Shown in pieces: positions 62,760 through 64,000 of a DNA stretch of 64,000 nucleotides (position 1 is the first letter of the stretch; the number at the start of each line of letters is the position of its first letter). The translations under genes were made by a program, and so were the position numbers. Under the pieces are notes generated by a model that searched no databases, had not been told where the DNA came from, and saw only the letters and a list, made by a program, of their open reading frames with translations. The stretch spans positions 28,883,111-28,947,110 of the forward strand of contig NC_092576.1 in the NCBI RefSeq assembly GCF_037975245.1. Reading direction: 5' to 3'. Origin of the DNA: Apostichopus japonicus. Lineage: Eukaryota; Echinodermata; Holothuroidea; Aspidochirotida; Stichopodidae.

Positions 62760-63885
62760 GGTCAGGACGGCTACCTAACGATTTAATCTCCTTCAGGGAC
62801 ATGTCGTTAATACTATGGTTGGGAAGGTTAAACGTTTGAATTCTTCAAGTGAATCAATTTCCCGCAGATGGACTAGCAACGAATTCCATGAGTGCGGGGC
62901 GGAATCGCAGAAACTGCGATTACCAAATGTTCTCGTGCGTGTCACAGGAACAGTAAGTTGATAGCTCTTGGATAAGGTCGTGAAGATATTCGGGCATACC
63001 ATACTTCAATGCCCTGTACACCGATATCAAATAATTATGCAGCGATATATTATTGATAAAGTTCTGGTTGCACTTTGAAATCAACAGATCAAGGGTATGC
63101 CTTCGATCGTGTGTAGGGCCAGTAATCTAATGTTTCAAATCAAAATCACTAAGATCACTAAGTAGTTCAATACAACTGGTAGCAGAAATATCACGTGGGT
63201 TATCCACGTGAAAGCTCAAGTCTCCACAAAGGAGAAATGTGAAATTCATGAAATAGAGTTACGGTTAAACCATTTTTGGCAGAAAAGTAGGAGTCGATAG
63301 ATAGATTACAACCTGAGACAATACTTTAGGCAGATGAAACAGAACACACAGTAGTTCAAACGACTTAAACCCATCTAGAGTTTGAACAGTTGCCTCCAGA
63401 ACTGTATTAAATATTACATCTATGTCCCTTCCACGTGGCTTTCTGCAAGTTCGGAAAAAGTTTGAAACCAATAGGGGTTATCTCATTTTCGATGACCGTG
63501 TCATTTTCATTAAGCCATGTCTCAGTTAAGACTGTAATATCAAACGCATGATCAGTGATAAAGTCAAGTACTACACCGGTCTTATTCCTGACAGATTTAC
63601 AGTTAAGTTATAGCAGTTTAACACAATCATGAAGAATAACATAGTTGGTTTGCCGATTATGCGATCGAAATCCCGATCGTTGTCCACCATAATGTAGCAA
63701 TCCATTTCCCTTTAGAATGGAGAGTAAGTTCTCATTAAGCTTATTTATGGTTCCCCTGGAACGGAAGCTCAGCAGCTCAGATCTATTATACATAAAGCGA
63801 TCACTAGAAATCGCTATTGAAATCAGGTAGAGAAGAAAGGATGTGACTAGCCAAGTGTGCATCCAGGCAAGTACCTCCATAACCA
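62760..63885 (-). mobile_element. CR1-like LINE fragment, right arm (endonuclease start plus C-terminus)
   Basis: This is the inverted partner of 7814-8935, with the leader (FMYNRSELLSFRSRG), the ETWLNEND endonuclease motif and the C-terminal TRTFGNRSFCDSAPHSWNS block. Similarity to the left arm stops at 63885. The remaining 115 bp to the window edge are GC-richer and unrelated to the left flank. Confidence 0.75.
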
Positions 63886-64000
63886 CTGGCCCGGATCCTT
63901 TTCCAATAACCGGCCAAAGGCGACACGCCCTTCTGGGGTCTATACTCAGATTGGTGACTCTCTTCGTAGAATCAAAGAAGAGGGTGGGCCACAGGTTCTG

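Larger units (their letters stand above)
41560..63885. repeat. Right arm of large inverted duplication
   Basis: This is the partner of 7814-27330. It contains gene K exons 16-17, the K-B intergenic region and gene B exons. Because it holds the kinase exon in its intact gene context, the right-hand arrangement is probably the older one and the left arm the copy (inference). Confidence 0.9.

Overview
This window is animal (metazoan) nuclear DNA. It is AT-rich, its genes are split into many short exons with consensus splice sites, its introns are full of LINE, Penelope-like, hAT and SINE remnants, and it carries long dinucleotide and tetranucleotide microsatellites. The gene families (a one-repeat-per-exon LRR receptor with a GCC2/GCC3-type cysteine module, and an Ig receptor with a tyrosine-kinase-like domain) fit a marine invertebrate deuterostome such as an echinoderm, perhaps a sea cucumber. 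That placement is inference and cannot be proved here. No bacterial gene, CRISPR array, rRNA or functional tRNA was seen.

Layout. (1) 1-24940, + strand: a large LRR receptor gene (gene A) whose 5' end lies outside the window. Twenty-four LRR exons (25 repeats) lead into a cysteine-rich exon, a 1604-nt exon with several membrane segments, and two short terminal exons. The 4.6-kb intron after its sixth visible exon holds a 5'-truncated Penelope-like element with a nested 1000-bp hAT-type element. (2) 24941-32373: intergenic DNA containing a relic of one kinase exon on the minus strand and an (ATCC)n array. (3) 32374-42447, + strand: a complete 17-exon single-pass Ig receptor (gene K) with signal peptide, two Ig domains, one TM segment and an intracellular tyrosine-kinase fold that has lost the beta3 lysine, the HRD aspartate and the DFG glycine. 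It is a pseudokinase with a YxxM motif in its tail. (4) 42448-45737: intergenic. (5) 45738 to beyond 62503, - strand: a paralogue of gene A (gene B) with the same exon lengths and splice phases. Its 5' end runs off the right edge.

The dominant structure is a large inverted duplication. About 7814-27330 is the reverse complement of about 63885-41560, around a roughly 14-kb unique spacer that carries most of gene K. The arms share old LINE insertions but differ by later insertions (a 1.8-kb LINE only on the right, a GIY-YIG element fragment only on the left). The paralogous TM exons differ at roughly 59 of about 500 residues by eye count, so these look like diverged paralogues, not two alleles. 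The inner breakpoint cuts gene K, leaving an orphan kinase exon on the left.

Function. Genes A and B should make related cell-surface receptors with long LRR ectodomains and polytopic membrane regions. Gene K should make an Ig receptor whose kinase domain cannot work conventionally but which could scaffold through tail tyrosines. Whether the three are co-regulated or cooperate is unknown. Their linkage is the only evidence.
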